From the NCBI GenBank assembly GCA_049322335.1, contig JBMORL010000086.1, positions 1-64,000 of the forward strand: a DNA stretch of 64,000 bases. The letters run 5' to 3'. The translations under genes and the position numbers were made by a program. Shown here in pieces: positions 42,896-51,534 of the stretch (its first letter is position 1; the number at the start of each line of letters is the position of its first letter). The notes under the pieces were generated by a model. It was not told the origin of the DNA, made no database searches, and saw only the letters and a list, made by a program, of their open reading frames with translations. The stretch comes from JBMORL01 sp049322335 (GTDB lineage: Bacteria > Bacteroidota > Bacteroidia > Flavobacteriales_D > UBA2798).

Positions 42896-44022
42896 GAATA
42901 GCCATTTACGATATCCGCCATTACGAGATGGTACATGTTTTATTCAGACTATTTGATACTCCTGAAAACGAAATTCTTTTTCTGATAAGCCCGCTGCTGA
43001 AAGAAAAACTCATTTCTGTTTCCGGCCAGCAAATGTCGCGGCATACTATTATTACAGAAAACCCTGAAGAAAGCCATGAAAGTTTTTTATTAAAGTGCAA
43101 AAAGGAAATAGAAAAATTCAAACCTGCTTTTCTCCATTGCAATACCATTGATAAAGATTATAAATATATGAGCCGGTTTTTGAAAAACTGCAGCATTCCG
43201 TATTCTATAACTATTCATAATATAAACACGTGGCTCGCTCCTCCTTTTACACTTAACCGCACCGCGTTACAAAATTATTATCACCGGAAAAAAATGGTAA
43301 AAGGATCATCGATGCTGGTGGTGCAGGAAGAACTTTTTGTATCCTATATACATAACAAAAATCTTTACAAAAAACCTGTCATCACCATTCCTCATACACT
43401 TCAGGAAGAAAAACCGGTAGAAAATAAAAATGAAAAAATTGTTGTGTCTATTCCCGGGGCTATTGACGGGGTGAGAAGAGATATCGGCATGGCCCTTGAT
43501 GTGATGGAGGCTATTCACCAAAAGTCAAAACAGTTTCAGTTTGTTTTTGCAGGAAAAGTATTAGGACATCTCGGGGAAAAAATATGGCAACGGGTAGAAC
43601 AACTTCAGCAAAAAGGGCTTGATATTCAACATTGCTATGATGAGAAATCGAATGTTGTTTTCGATGAACAGATGAAAAAGTGCGATGTGGTTTTTTTACC
43701 GCTGAATGTAAAAACCAAATACGAAGGCATTGACGAAATATATGGAACAACAAAAGTAACAGGAGTGATGTATGACATGATGCGGGCCGGGAAACCGGGG
43801 ATTGTTCCGGCTGAAATGGTTATACCGCCAACGATGAACGGAAGCATAATCAGTTATCAAAACAAAAAAGACCTGACAGAAAAGTTGCTGGCACTGGAGG
43901 CACAACCGGCAGAACTGAAAAAAAGAAAACAAGCTGCTTTGCGTGAATCTGAATATTACCGGGAGGAAGCCATAAGACAACGGGTTATTCCGCAAATAAA
44001 AAAATATATGTCAGCCAAATGA
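42892..44022 (+). CDS. Glycosyltransferase, GT-B fold (paralogue of 50396-51529)
   Basis: A 376-residue cytoplasmic protein of glycosyltransferase type. The N-terminal half has a Rossmann-like start (RIAIYDIRHYEMVHVLFRLF) and HNINTWLAPPFTLNR. The C-terminal half has VVSIPGAIDGVRRDIGMALD, FVFAGKVLG and GIDEIYGTTKVTGVMYDM, an acidic segment that may contact the sugar nucleotide. It shares the pattern N-x-W-(I/L)-x-P-P-F, P-G-x-I-D-x-x-R-R-D and G-I-x-E-I-Y-G-x-(T/S)-K-x-T-G with the product of 50396-51529. Overlaps the upstream epimerase gene by 4 bases and convergent galE by 12. Confidence 0.72.
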   Translation: MRIAIYDIRHYEMVHVLFRLFDTPENEILFLISPLLKEKLISVSGQQMSRHTIITENPEESHESFLLKCKKEIEKFKPAFLHCNTIDKDYKYMSRFLKNCSIPYSITIHNINTWLAPPFTLNRTALQNYYHRKKMVKGSSMLVVQEELFVSYIHNKNLYKKPVITIPHTLQEEKPVENKNEKIVVSIPGAIDGVRRDIGMALDVMEAIHQKSKQFQFVFAGKVLGHLGEKIWQRVEQLQQKGLDIQHCYDEKSNVVFDEQMKKCDVVFLPLNVKTKYEGIDEIYGTTKVTGVMYDMMRAGKPGIVPAEMVIPPTMNGSIISYQNKKDLTEKLLALEAQPAELKKRKQAALRESEYYREEAIRQRVIPQIKKYMSAK

Positions 44023-45045
44023 AAGAAGTTTCTGCTGCCATTTCCATGCCGTGGTAAGCATATCTTCCAGCGAATAGTTAGGATTCCACCCCAGTTGTTT
44101 TTTCGCTTTTTCGTTATTGGCATAAATGGACACGATATCTCCTTCCCTTCTTGGTCCTATTGTATAATCCAGTTTAAGATGATTTACTTTTTCGAAAGTA
44201 GTAAGCACTTCCATAACGGTGATACCATTACCGGAGCCAAGATTAAACACTTCACAATTGGAAGAGTTTTTTTTCTCCAGGAGCCATGATACAGATAAGG
44301 TATGCGCATCAGCGATATCCATCACATGGATAAAATCACGCAGGCAGGTGCCATCGCGGGTGGGATAATCGTCTCCGTTTACAGTTAGTTTTCCGCGTAA
44401 TCCTGCTGCCGATTGGGAAACTACAGGTATAAGATTGCTTCCCTTTTGAAACAGGTATTCGCCAATTTCTGCAGAAGGATGTGCTCCGGCAGGATTAAAA
44501 TAACGAAGTAAAACCATATTAAACTGCGGATGGGCCAGCGAAAAATTCCTGATCATTTGCTCACATACCTGTTTGGTATGTCCATAGGGCGATTCAGCAG
44601 GTTGAAGCGGTGTTTCTTCGGTTACCGGCAGCTGATCTGCATTGCCGTAAACTGTACAGGAAGATGAAAAAATAAGATTCGGGATTTTATATAATTCCAT
44701 TGCTTCCAAAACGGTGAGCATGGATCCCAGGTTGTTTTTATAATATAAAAGCGGATTTTCCACCGACTCAGCCACATCTTTATAGGCTGCAAAATGAATA
44801 ATGGCTACCGCATCCCGGTGTTGTTCAAAAACTTTTAATGCATCTGTGCGGTTGCTGAGGTTGACCGGATATGACAAAGGAGATTTCCCCAGAATTTTTT
44901 TTAATCCTTCAGGAATATATTTTCCCGCCCTCGACTCATCATCTATGATCACCGGTTCAAATCCCTTTTGGGCAAGATCGGCTACGGTATGCGAACCAAT
45001 AAAGCCAAAACCTCCGGTGACAATTATTTTTTTTCCGGCTGACAT
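44011..45045 (-). CDS. galE: UDP-glucose 4-epimerase
   Basis: A 344-residue short-chain dehydrogenase that interconverts UDP-glucose and UDP-galactose (or their N-acetyl forms). The NAD motif GGFGFIGSHT lies at about 11-20, SSSCTVYGN holds the catalytic Ser region and SPYGHTK the Tyr-x-x-x-Lys. Later segments LLRYFNPAGAHPS, GDDYPTRDGTCLRDFIHVMDIADAH and NLGSGNG are standard GalE. It runs opposite to most of the locus and has its own -7 box 5 bases before ATG. Confidence 0.94.
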   Translation of the reverse strand: MSAGKKIIVTGGFGFIGSHTVADLAQKGFEPVIIDDESRAGKYIPEGLKKILGKSPLSYPVNLSNRTDALKVFEQHRDAVAIIHFAAYKDVAESVENPLLYYKNNLGSMLTVLEAMELYKIPNLIFSSSCTVYGNADQLPVTEETPLQPAESPYGHTKQVCEQMIRNFSLAHPQFNMVLLRYFNPAGAHPSAEIGEYLFQKGSNLIPVVSQSAAGLRGKLTVNGDDYPTRDGTCLRDFIHVMDIADAHTLSVSWLLEKKNSSNCEVFNLGSGNGITVMEVLTTFEKVNHLKLDYTIGPRREGDIVSIYANNEKAKKQLGWNPNYSLEDMLTTAWKWQQKLLSFG

Positions 45046-45050
45046 GGAGA

Positions 45051-45058
45051 CAAAACTA
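45051..45058 (-). promoter_or_regulatory. -7 promoter element 5 bases before galE
   Basis: Minus strand TAGTTTTG, then five bases and ATG. A start of transcription about 5-7 bases downstream would fall on the start codon. Confidence 0.45.
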
Positions 45059-45299
45059 CGTAATTAATTCTTATTGTGCCAGCCCGGATGATTATGCCTG
45101 AAAACCACGTCTGATGCCCCGGTTTAACCAACTATTACTTTTCCGGAAACTGTTGCTGGTATCCGAAAAGCCCTTCTCATTATTTGAAATGACAACAAGC
45201 CCGACTTCCTTTCCATTTAAAAGAATGTGATTTTTGTTTCGTTTCCCAATCCTATTCTTATTTTTATGCCCTGTTACACATTTACACCTGCGTTTTTGC

Positions 45300-46406
45300 A
45301 TGAAACTGGAAAATCAGAATATTCTCATTATTTCCAATGAACCCTGGGGAGAAATATGGTTTTCAAAACACAATTATGCATTCGAATTATCAAAAAAAAA
45401 CAAGGTGATATTTATCAATCCTGCTCCCCGCTGGTCGGTGAAGAATATTTTTAAAAGAGATATTATTATAAAAAAAGAAAACGGCCGGCTCTGTTCCCTT
45501 TCTTACAAAAATATTCTACCCCACTATTTTCTGAAGTGGAATAACCGGCTGGTTTCTTCCATGATCAGAAAAAAACTGGAAAAAGAAGGTATACACCAAA
45601 CTATTTTCTGGTCGTTTGACCCGGTACGTTTGTTTGATCCGCGCCAGCTGAATTCTTTTTATTCGCTATTTGAAGCGGTTGACAAATACCGGTTATCGTT
45701 AAAAGCCGAAAAATATCTTTACGCTAATGTTGACTCCGTTATAGTTATTTCAGAAGATTTTAAAGAACTTTATAAACCGTTTGGAAAACCTGTTCTTTGT
45801 GTTTCTCATGCTATTTCCACCGAAGAATTTGAACCGGAAAATTCCGCTTCCGTTAAACCGGTGACTGACAAAAACAGCGCTTTGTATATTGGAAATCTCG
45901 ATCACCGGGTGGATTACCTGCTGATAAAAAAAATGGCAGAAGAATTTCCGCAGACCAGGTTTGTATTTATCGGGGGAATCCGTGAAACCAATAACGCTGT
46001 TTTCAGGGAGCTGTTCATTGAAAAAAAATATTCCAACGTGGTGTATGAAGGAAAAAAACATTTCAAGGAGCTGAAACATCATATACATGCCTGCGGATTT
46101 TGTATTGCACCCATGGCCTTATTTGAAAGCAATACTATTTCCCATCACAAAATTTTTCAATACCTGGCAATGGGCAAGGCCGTTTTCAGCTGCCGATTTT
46201 CTGAATATACTTCTTTTGCTCATTTGTTGTATATGGAAGACGACCACGCCTTGTTGATAGAAAAAATTAAATCTTTTCTTTCTGAAGGAGAAAACGACAC
46301 TCTTAAATCGCAACGAATTAAAAAAGCCCGGGAATTTACCTTTGATGCTGTTCTGCAAAAAATAGAACTGTTTATTTCTGAAACCCTGCGCCCGGGTCAA
46401 AAATGA
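45300..46406 (+). CDS. Glycosyltransferase (TuaH/GT4-like)
   Basis: A 368-residue cytoplasmic glycosyltransferase. It begins ILIISNEPWGEIWFSKHNYAFELSKKNKVIFINP, the pattern of TuaH-like and related GT4 enzymes, with DKYRLSLKAEKYLYANVDSVIVIS in the middle, a SALYIGNLDHRVDYLLIKKMA strand at the domain border, and a PMALFESNTISHHKIFQYLAMGKAVF segment in which the acidic Glu contacts the nucleotide sugar. ATG 45300 is preferred to 45234. The 254-base gap upstream separates it from divergent galE; nothing but the galE promoter was recognised there. Confidence 0.78.
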   Translation: MKLENQNILIISNEPWGEIWFSKHNYAFELSKKNKVIFINPAPRWSVKNIFKRDIIIKKENGRLCSLSYKNILPHYFLKWNNRLVSSMIRKKLEKEGIHQTIFWSFDPVRLFDPRQLNSFYSLFEAVDKYRLSLKAEKYLYANVDSVIVISEDFKELYKPFGKPVLCVSHAISTEEFEPENSASVKPVTDKNSALYIGNLDHRVDYLLIKKMAEEFPQTRFVFIGGIRETNNAVFRELFIEKKYSNVVYEGKKHFKELKHHIHACGFCIAPMALFESNTISHHKIFQYLAMGKAVFSCRFSEYTSFAHLLYMEDDHALLIEKIKSFLSEGENDTLKSQRIKKAREFTFDAVLQKIELFISETLRPGQK

Positions 46407-46489
46407 AGGATTATCTTCTGTCTCTGCTTTTTTAATCACGGTTTTTACCAATTTCAGATAATAAATTCCGGTTTGCAAAAAAACAAACC

Positions 46490-46497
46490 TATATTTG
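46490..46497 (+). promoter_or_regulatory. -7 promoter element upstream of the flippase gene
   Basis: TATATTTG is a perfect TAnnTTTG, 28 bases before the ATG. A TTTG 14 bases upstream is too close to be a standard -33 box. Confidence 0.45.
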
Positions 46498-46525
46498 CTT
46501 TACATTCAGGAAATGACAGACAAAG

Positions 46526-47866
46526 ATGAGTGAACAAAGATCCGTATCAGGAAATATTACCCACACTTTCCTTGTCCAGATCCCTAATTACATCCTGGGA
46601 ATTGCAGCCGGAATCCTGCTTACACGCCAGTTGGGCCCCGAGGGCAAAGGCGTTTACACCCTTGTCCTCACCAATATCCAGTTACTGGTAATGTTTCTCG
46701 GATTAAACCTGCCCGGTGCCATCCAGTATTTTATGGCCAGCAAAAAAATGAATGTGCAGTCACTAACGGGTATAGGATTGCTGATGCTTGTTTTTGGCAC
46801 CATGATCGTTTTTTATATGTTGTTTATTTTACCCGGATCAGGTAATTTCCTGATGGCCGAAGGATACGACAACTGGTTCTTCCGCTGTTATATTTTTATT
46901 TCTTTTGTAGTCACTAATTTTAATGCACTTCTCACCGGTTTTTTGCAGGGACACCACCGTTTCCGCGAAGTAAACCGTGTTTCTCTTCTCAACAGCATAC
47001 TGAATTTTGTCATTTTTGTTAGCCTTTTTTACATTTCTAAAAACGGTAATTATCACCCCGGAATTGAAGACCTGCTTTTATACACTATTTACATACTTGG
47101 CGCCAATACACTGCTGCTGGTCATTTATTTCCGCAAATATGTTCCGCTCAACAGCAGCCTGAATTTTTCTTTCCGGGATGTAATTATTCTTTTCCGGTTC
47201 CTTATTCCCGCTTATATTTCTGTGCTGGTTAACTTTTTTAATTACCGGCTTACTATCTGGCTGGTTAGCGATCACGAAAGCCTGTCGGCACTGGGATATT
47301 TTTCCCTGGCCCTGAATCTGGCGCAAATGATGCTGATGGTTACATTGGCCATCAATACCGTACTTTTTCCACATTTTGCTTCAAAAACAGATTGGGAAAG
47401 TGCTGCCCGGGATTTTGGATTTGCATTAAAAATAAACATGGCGCTTATGTTTTTTGCCACTATAGTGCTGGTACTGTTTTCTTCTTTCCTCATTCCGCTT
47501 TTTTATGGCGACCTGTTTTTGCCCGCCACCGAACCGGTACAAATCCTGGCTATCGGTACTTTTTTCTGTTCCCAGGCGCAGGTATTCGGGCACTTCCTGG
47601 GGGCAAGAAATAAAAACTGGATCAATACCTGGATCTACGCCATTTCACTGGCCTTTCTTGGAATATTGGGATTAATTCTGGTGCCCGATTATGGAATAAA
47701 TGGTGCCGCCCTGGCCAGCGGGGGCTCTTACCTGCTGATGTTCACCCTTTTTACCCTTACCGTAAAATTCGGCTACGGAATTTCATTCCGTTCTATGTTT
47801 ATGCTCACAAAAAACGACTTCCAGCGGGCTAAAAACATTTTGTCCCGTTTTTTGAATAAGGGGTGA
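46526..47866 (+). CDS. Polysaccharide flippase (Wzx-like, MOP superfamily)
   Basis: A 446-residue protein with about twelve to fourteen hydrophobic segments across its whole length, starting NITHTFLVQIPNYILGIAAGILLTRQLGPEGKGVYTLVLT, the usual opening of Wzx/MviN-type exporters. It should move undecaprenyl-linked oligosaccharide units across the cytoplasmic membrane. The C-terminal helices (SLAFLGILGLILVPDYGINGAALASGGSYLLM) fit the family. It is central to a Wzx/Wzy-type polysaccharide pathway together with the neighbouring glycosyltransferases. Confidence 0.9.
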   Translation: MSEQRSVSGNITHTFLVQIPNYILGIAAGILLTRQLGPEGKGVYTLVLTNIQLLVMFLGLNLPGAIQYFMASKKMNVQSLTGIGLLMLVFGTMIVFYMLFILPGSGNFLMAEGYDNWFFRCYIFISFVVTNFNALLTGFLQGHHRFREVNRVSLLNSILNFVIFVSLFYISKNGNYHPGIEDLLLYTIYILGANTLLLVIYFRKYVPLNSSLNFSFRDVIILFRFLIPAYISVLVNFFNYRLTIWLVSDHESLSALGYFSLALNLAQMMLMVTLAINTVLFPHFASKTDWESAARDFGFALKINMALMFFATIVLVLFSSFLIPLFYGDLFLPATEPVQILAIGTFFCSQAQVFGHFLGARNKNWINTWIYAISLAFLGILGLILVPDYGINGAALASGGSYLLMFTLFTLTVKFGYGISFRSMFMLTKNDFQRAKNILSRFLNKG

Positions 47867-47981
47867 ACCCGGAAACAATGTCGCCAGCGACCGGAATAAA
47901 CAGAAAAAAGTTGCCTGCCACCTCATTTTTTTACTTCTTTTTATTCGAAGGTAAAGCATGGTAATTCTGACAAGATTTCAT

Positions 47982-47989
47982 TAAGTTTG
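47982..47989 (+). promoter_or_regulatory. -7 promoter element upstream of the GME-like gene
   Basis: TAAGTTTG is a perfect TAnnTTTG, 27 bases before the ATG at 48017. It may drive the long plus-strand run from 48017 to 57739. Confidence 0.5.
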
Positions 47990-48016
47990 TCGGATAACTA
48001 TTGACAAAAAAGGTAA

Positions 48017-48988
48017 ATGAAAAAAGCATTGGTTTGCGGAGCCGGGGGATTTATTGGCGGACATCTTGTAAAACGACTGAAAGAAGAAGGTTTTTGGGTT
48101 CGCGGTGCCGATATTAAACACCACGATTTTGTAACACCTCCCTGCGATGAATTTATTTTAGGCGACCTGCGTGAACAGGATTTTTGCAGAAAAGTAGTGG
48201 ATATAAAATTTGACGAAATCTACCAGTTAGCTGCCGACATGGGTGGAGCGGGTTATATTTTTACAGGTGAAAATGATGCAGCAGTTATGCATAACAGCGC
48301 AATGATCAACCTGAATATTGCCGAACTGGCGCATCAGTTTAAAGCCGGAAAAATTTTCTACAGTTCATCGGCCTGTATTTATCCTGCCTACAACCAAACC
48401 GATCCCAACAATCCCAATTGCACTGAAGATTCTGCATTACCCGCTCATCCCGACAGTGAATATGGCTGGGAAAAACTATTCAGCGAACGATTGTATTTTT
48501 CTTATATGAGAAACTACAGCCTCAATGTGAAAGTGGCAAGGTTTCACAACATTTTCGGACCCGAAGGAACCTGGCGCGGAGGAAAAGAAAAAGCTCCTGC
48601 AGCGGTGTGCAGAAAAGTGGCCGAAGCAACCGATCATTCTTCTATTGAGATCTGGGGAGACGGAAAACAAACCCGGTCATTTCTCTACATCGATGAGTGC
48701 CTTGACGGAATAAGAAAATTAATGGACGCTGATTTTAACGGGCCCGTAAATATCGGTTCGGAAGAAATGGTTTCCATCAACCAGTTGGCCGAATATGTAA
48801 TGGATGTAGCCGGCAAACAACTTACACTGAAACATATTCCCGGGCCACAGGGCGTTCGCGGAAGAAAATCTGACAATGCACTGATTTTTGAAAAAACCGG
48901 ATGGAAGCCTCAGCGGCCACTGAAAGAAGGATTACAAAAAACGTATCGCTGGATCAACGAACAGGTTAAACAGGTAGCTGTAAAATGA
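48017..48988 (+). CDS. GDP-mannose 3,5-epimerase-like NAD-dependent epimerase
   Basis: A 323-residue extended short-chain dehydrogenase. GAGGFIGGHLVKRL (8-21) is the NAD site; AADMGGAGYIFTGENDAAVMHNS, SSSACIYPAYNQ, SEYGWEKLFSERLYF and FGPEGTWRGGKEKAPAA match the plant-type GDP-mannose 3,5-epimerase group, which makes GDP-L-galactose and GDP-gulose. The catalytic Ser and Tyr-x-x-x-Lys are visible. Bacterial homologues often sit in surface-glycan loci and may act on other sugars. It starts the main plus-strand block of the locus. Confidence 0.8.
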   Translation: MKKALVCGAGGFIGGHLVKRLKEEGFWVRGADIKHHDFVTPPCDEFILGDLREQDFCRKVVDIKFDEIYQLAADMGGAGYIFTGENDAAVMHNSAMINLNIAELAHQFKAGKIFYSSSACIYPAYNQTDPNNPNCTEDSALPAHPDSEYGWEKLFSERLYFSYMRNYSLNVKVARFHNIFGPEGTWRGGKEKAPAAVCRKVAEATDHSSIEIWGDGKQTRSFLYIDECLDGIRKLMDADFNGPVNIGSEEMVSINQLAEYVMDVAGKQLTLKHIPGPQGVRGRKSDNALIFEKTGWKPQRPLKEGLQKTYRWINEQVKQVAVK

Positions 48989-49055
48989 AAAATAGAACAT
49001 CTGACTCACACCTGTTTTTTTGTCCCCGATTTACTGCAACAAAAAATAAAATGTA

Positions 49056-50396
49056 ATGAGGCCCGAAATAAAAATATCGGTATTCGGACTGGGCAAACTG
49101 GGTTGCACCATGCTTGCCTGTTTTGCACACAAAGGATGGCAGGTAACGGGTGTTGATATTTACGAACCTTTTGTAACCAAAATAAATAATGGTGAATCGC
49201 CCATTTATGAACCGGGAGTAGATGCCCTGATCAAAGCCAGCCGGAAAAACATAACGGCTACCGTACATGCGCAGGAAGCCGTTCAAAACAGCGATGTAAG
49301 TTTTATCATTGTTCCCACTCCCAGTGAAAAAAGTGGTTCTTTCAATACACGCGCTGTGGAATCGGTTGCCCGTTCCATTGCACAAACACTGAAAACAAAA
49401 AATAACTACCACCTTATTGTGGTTACCAGCACCGTTCTTCCGGGAAACACCGCTTCGATAGTACAACTGCTGGAAAACGAGAGCGGAAAAAAATGCAACC
49501 GCGATTTTGGTGTTTGCTATAACCCTGATTTTATTGCCCTGGGAAGTATTGTTCGTGATTTTTTAAATCCCGATATGATTCTTATCGGTGAGTCCGACAA
49601 AAAAGCGGGCGACCTGTTGAGCAGCATTCACGAACACCTGGTCGACAGCCAACCTTCCATTCACCGGATGACATTTGAAAATGCCGAACTCACCAAAATT
49701 TCCCTCAATGCCTATTGTACGCTAAAAATAACCTATGCCAATGTGCTGGCAGAAATTTGTGAAAAATTTCCCGGGGGAGACGTGGATGTGGTTACCCGTG
49801 CACTGGGTGCCGATACACGGATCGGAAATAAGTACCTGAAAGGCGGTTTAAGTTACGGAGGGCCTTGTTTTCCCCGCGACAACAAAGCATTTGCATGGAC
49901 CGCACAGCAACTGGGTGTTTCGCAAATGATCGCTTTGCGCACCGATGAAGTAAATGAATATCACCGTTCGGAGAGAATTCCTGAAAAATTATCTTCGATA
50001 CTCAGCGAATATAACGGTAACCGAATTGCTGTTTTAGGATTAACTTATAAAGCCGACACCACGCTGGTAGAAGAATCGGCCGCCCTGTCTGTAATAAGAA
50101 AATTATTGGAAAAAAATATTTCCGTCAGTGTATATGATCCCGCAGGAATGAATGAAGCAAAAGCAGAACTGGGCAATTCACCCCATCTTAACTTTACTTC
50201 AGCGGTTACAGAATGCCTGGCAGGAGCTGATCTTTGTTTTATTGCTTCTCCCTGGAAAGAGTTTTCGAAACTCACTGAACAGGATTTTATTGGCCACATG
50301 AAACACCCCGTGATTTTTGATGCCTGGAACATTTTACAACCGGCACCCGGACACCGGCTGGACTACCGGCAAATCGGAAAATACCACAATGATTGA
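49056..50396 (+). CDS. UDP-glucose/GDP-mannose dehydrogenase family protein
   Basis: A 446-residue NAD-dependent enzyme that oxidises the C6 hydroxyl of a nucleotide sugar to a uronic acid. The N-terminal Rossmann site is FGLGKLGCTMLACF (about 10-23). VPTPSEKSGSFNTR, TSTVLPGNT, YNPDFIALGSIVRDFLNPDMILIG, the catalytic Lys in NAYCTLKITYANVLAEI (about 224) and Cys 271 in GGPCFPRDNKAF are all present. The substrate (UDP-Glc, UDP-HexNAc or GDP-Man) cannot be fixed from sequence alone. Its stop overlaps the start of the next gene by 1 base (TGATG). Confidence 0.9.
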   Translation: MRPEIKISVFGLGKLGCTMLACFAHKGWQVTGVDIYEPFVTKINNGESPIYEPGVDALIKASRKNITATVHAQEAVQNSDVSFIIVPTPSEKSGSFNTRAVESVARSIAQTLKTKNNYHLIVVTSTVLPGNTASIVQLLENESGKKCNRDFGVCYNPDFIALGSIVRDFLNPDMILIGESDKKAGDLLSSIHEHLVDSQPSIHRMTFENAELTKISLNAYCTLKITYANVLAEICEKFPGGDVDVVTRALGADTRIGNKYLKGGLSYGGPCFPRDNKAFAWTAQQLGVSQMIALRTDEVNEYHRSERIPEKLSSILSEYNGNRIAVLGLTYKADTTLVEESAALSVIRKLLEKNISVSVYDPAGMNEAKAELGNSPHLNFTSAVTECLAGADLCFIASPWKEFSKLTEQDFIGHMKHPVIFDAWNILQPAPGHRLDYRQIGKYHND

Positions 50397-51529
50397 TGAA
50401 GATCGGTGTTTTGGATACAGACCATTATTTTTACATCTATACACTGGTGCAGTTGTTTGGAGAAAACGGTAATGAAATTACTATTTACACCAATCCGAAA
50501 ATTTACAAAAGATGCCAGACCGATCTTAAAGGCCTTTCGAATGTGAATTATTTTGTGCAGGAAGAAAATGAATCGTGGGGAGATTTTATGATGAAAAATT
50601 CTGATCGTATTAACCAGTCGGGATTTGATTATTTTTTCCTTCTGCCCATTTACGGTCACTACAAAGAACATTACGAATTTATCTCGAAACTTACCACCAA
50701 TAACATTCTTGTTGTATTTAATCTTAATGGCTGGATCAATCCGCCTTTTTCAGGACTGAGAAATATTTCAAAAAACCGCTATAAGAAAATGACCATTGAA
50801 ATGATGGAATGCATAGCGGTGGATGAACACTATGACTCCTGCGCCCGTAAAAGAGGATTTACAAAAAAAATCATACATATACCCAGCACGTTATATAATC
50901 CCGGCCTCCACCTTCACACAGAGCTAAAAGAAAGTCCGGTGAAAATAATTGTACCCGGAAGCATAGATAAAGAAAGGCGCGATTACCATATTGTGTTGGA
51001 TGCCCTGGAAATGGTAATGAAAAAAAGAAAAGATTTCAGCGTGATATTATTGGGGGATCCTATAGGAGAATACGGAAAAGAAATACAACTGCGGGCAAAA
51101 TCAATTAATGAACAAAATAGTTCGGATATTATTTTGTGGTATGATAAACTTTATTCTGATGCTGAATTTGCAAAGCAAATGTTTAGCGGGCATTTTCTCA
51201 TTGCACCGGTTTTGCCCGAATTTAAACTTGACGGCATTACAGAAATTTATGGCTTATCAAAAAGCACAGGATCATGTTTCGACTTACTGGCATTTGCCAT
51301 ACCCGGAATATTTCCTTCCTGGCTATCTGTTAACCCGAGGCTGGATTCTGCCACACTGCGATACCAAAATAAAGAAGAACTGAAAGAAGTGTTGCTTCAT
51401 TTGCTGGATCATCCAGAAAAGATAAAGGAATTGAGAAAAAAAGCCCTTCAGAATTCATCCTGGTATACCATAGACCTTGTTCGGTCAAGGCTGATGAAAA
51501 GTTTACCGCTTCCACAACTTCAACGTTAA
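50396..51529 (+). CDS. Glycosyltransferase, GT-B fold (paralogue of 42892-44022)
   Basis: A 377-residue protein with the same layout as the gene at 42892: KIGVLDTDHYFYIYTLVQLF at the start, LNGWINPPFSGLRN, VPGSIDKERRDYHIVLDALE at the domain border, VILLGDPIGEYGKE and GITEIYGLSKSTGSCFDLLAF. It is probably a GT4-like glycosyltransferase acting on an early lipid-linked sugar. ATG 50396 was chosen; a TTG three bases earlier is possible. It is coupled to the dehydrogenase gene and followed after 5 bases by the amidotransferase gene. Confidence 0.72.
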   Translation: MKIGVLDTDHYFYIYTLVQLFGENGNEITIYTNPKIYKRCQTDLKGLSNVNYFVQEENESWGDFMMKNSDRINQSGFDYFFLLPIYGHYKEHYEFISKLTTNNILVVFNLNGWINPPFSGLRNISKNRYKKMTIEMMECIAVDEHYDSCARKRGFTKKIIHIPSTLYNPGLHLHTELKESPVKIIVPGSIDKERRDYHIVLDALEMVMKKRKDFSVILLGDPIGEYGKEIQLRAKSINEQNSSDIILWYDKLYSDAEFAKQMFSGHFLIAPVLPEFKLDGITEIYGLSKSTGSCFDLLAFAIPGIFPSWLSVNPRLDSATLRYQNKEELKEVLLHLLDHPEKIKELRKKALQNSSWYTIDLVRSRLMKSLPLPQLQR

Positions 51530-51534
51530 AAAAA

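Noticed and set aside
45092..45301. Minus-strand 69-residue frame in the galE upstream gap
   Set aside because: Basic, Asn/Lys-rich composition typical of translated non-coding DNA; it also covers the region of the GT start.
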